In this document: positions 63,773 to 64,000 of the stretch, piece by piece
Position numbering within the stretch: the first letter of the stretch is position 1
How the letters are laid out: every line of letters begins with the position of its first letter
DNA from: Sphingomonas xinjiangensis
GTDB lineage: Bacteria > Pseudomonadota > Alphaproteobacteria > Sphingomonadales > Sphingomonadaceae
Length of the DNA: 64,000 bases
Reading direction: 5' to 3'
Assembly (NCBI RefSeq): GCF_014199255.1
Contig: NZ_JACIJF010000001.1
Location: 124,001 to 188,000 of the forward strand
Program-made: the position numbers and the translations under genes
Notes under the pieces: generated by a model
Database searches by the model: none
Seen by the model: the letters and a program-made list of their open reading frames with translations, nothing else
What the model was told of the DNA's origin: nothing

Positions 63773-64000
63773 ATGACGCGTCGCCTTGTTTCGGCAATTA
63801 TCCCCGCTTCGGCGGAGAGCAGCGAGATCCTGCTGGAGCAGTTCCGTGGGCTGCGGGGCCAGGTGCCGCTGATGTACGCGCTGATCATGGTCGACGCGGC
63901 CTTTCTGGGCTTCGCGTCGCATGACAGTGTAGCCTATGGTTGGAGCCTGGGCATGCCACTGCTGCTCGCCCTGGCATCGGCCGTGCGAGCGGTATATTGG
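63773..64000 (+). CDS. N-terminus of a membrane protein, cut by the right window edge
   Basis: 76 residues are visible from the ATG at 63773, open to the window end. ESSEILLEQFRGLRGQVPLMYALIMVDAAFLGFASHDSVAYGW and a second hydrophobic stretch LGMPLLLALASAVRAVYW look like two membrane helices. The RGQVPLMYAL start resembles the N-terminal part of sphingomonad GGDEF/EAL membrane proteins, but the diagnostic domains lie beyond the window. Confidence 0.6.
   Translation, partial: MTRRLVSAIIPASAESSEILLEQFRGLRGQVPLMYALIMVDAAFLGFASHDSVAYGWSLGMPLLLALASAVRAVYW

Overview
The window looks like chromosomal DNA of a Sphingomonas-type alphaproteobacterium (Sphingomonadaceae). The grounds are a very GC-rich coding style, the gene order divL-tsaE-amgK-murU-addB-addA-trxA, a trpE/G/D/C-moaC-moeA-lexA series, a large TonB-dependent receptor, a lipoprotein of the CC0125/CC1285 type, and an SOS box of the alphaproteobacterial form GTTC-N7-GTTC in front of lexA. 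This is an inference from gene content; no database comparison was made. There is no prophage, insertion sequence, CRISPR array or secondary-metabolite cluster. Most of the window is housekeeping.

Layout. 1-3.5 kb: the start of a small gene cut by the window edge, a Prx5-type peroxiredoxin, a YqgE/AlgH gene and a DUF1810 gene, then ahcY behind a perfect 20-bp palindrome (candidate SahR operator) and a hairpin-rich leader. 3.7-7.5 kb: a TonB-dependent receptor and two small unknown genes. 7.6-19.1 kb: one co-directional block: divL (kinase-like protein with Tyr for His), tsaE, amgK-murU (MurNAc recycling), addB-addA (double-strand break resection; a REP-like inverted pair lies between them) and trxA. 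19.1-21.4 kb, reverse strand: a broken GFA-family gene, a glutathione S-transferase and argJ. 21.6-25.8 kb: an EamA transporter, a small exported protein and secA, ending in an 18-bp bidirectional terminator. 25.8-29.7 kb, reverse: lipoprotein, phosphoribosyltransferase, YjbQ, two identical tRNA-Asn genes, nadK and moaA. 29.8-32.1 kb: an EAL protein with a degenerate GGDEF domain plus a small partner. 32.2-40.2 kb: mfd and sdhE (reverse), recG (forward), a PilZ protein, tyrS and a DUF4126 membrane protein (reverse).

40.3-45.9 kb is the least familiar cluster: a DOMON-like protein, a NamZ-type (DUF1343) muramidase, a membrane protein with a nucleotidyltransferase-like head, a DUF2336 protein and a second histidine-kinase-like protein without its phospho-acceptor His, all on the forward strand with 4-bp overlaps or short gaps. 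46.0-52.1 kb: a small basic exported protein, gltA, gltX (reverse), comEC (forward) and lexA (reverse). 52.1-62.8 kb: a mostly reverse-strand series ppiD-trpE-trpG-trpD-trpC-moaC-moeA broken up by small genes, a PilZ protein, a 240-bp nested inverted repeat and a possible structured RNA. 63.0-64.0 kb: tpiA and the start of a membrane protein cut by the right edge.

Themes. Peptidoglycan sugar salvage appears in two places (AmgK/MurU and NamZ) and the steps fit into one route. Two kinase-fold proteins (DivL and the 44.4-kb protein) both lack the phospho-acceptor His. c-di-GMP-related proteins (EAL, two PilZ) are scattered. DNA repair (AddAB, RecG, Mfd, LexA) is well represented. No convincing wholly new system was found. 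The best leads are the second His-less kinase with its DUF2336 partner, the structured region at 53.74-53.88 kb, and the repeat elements.
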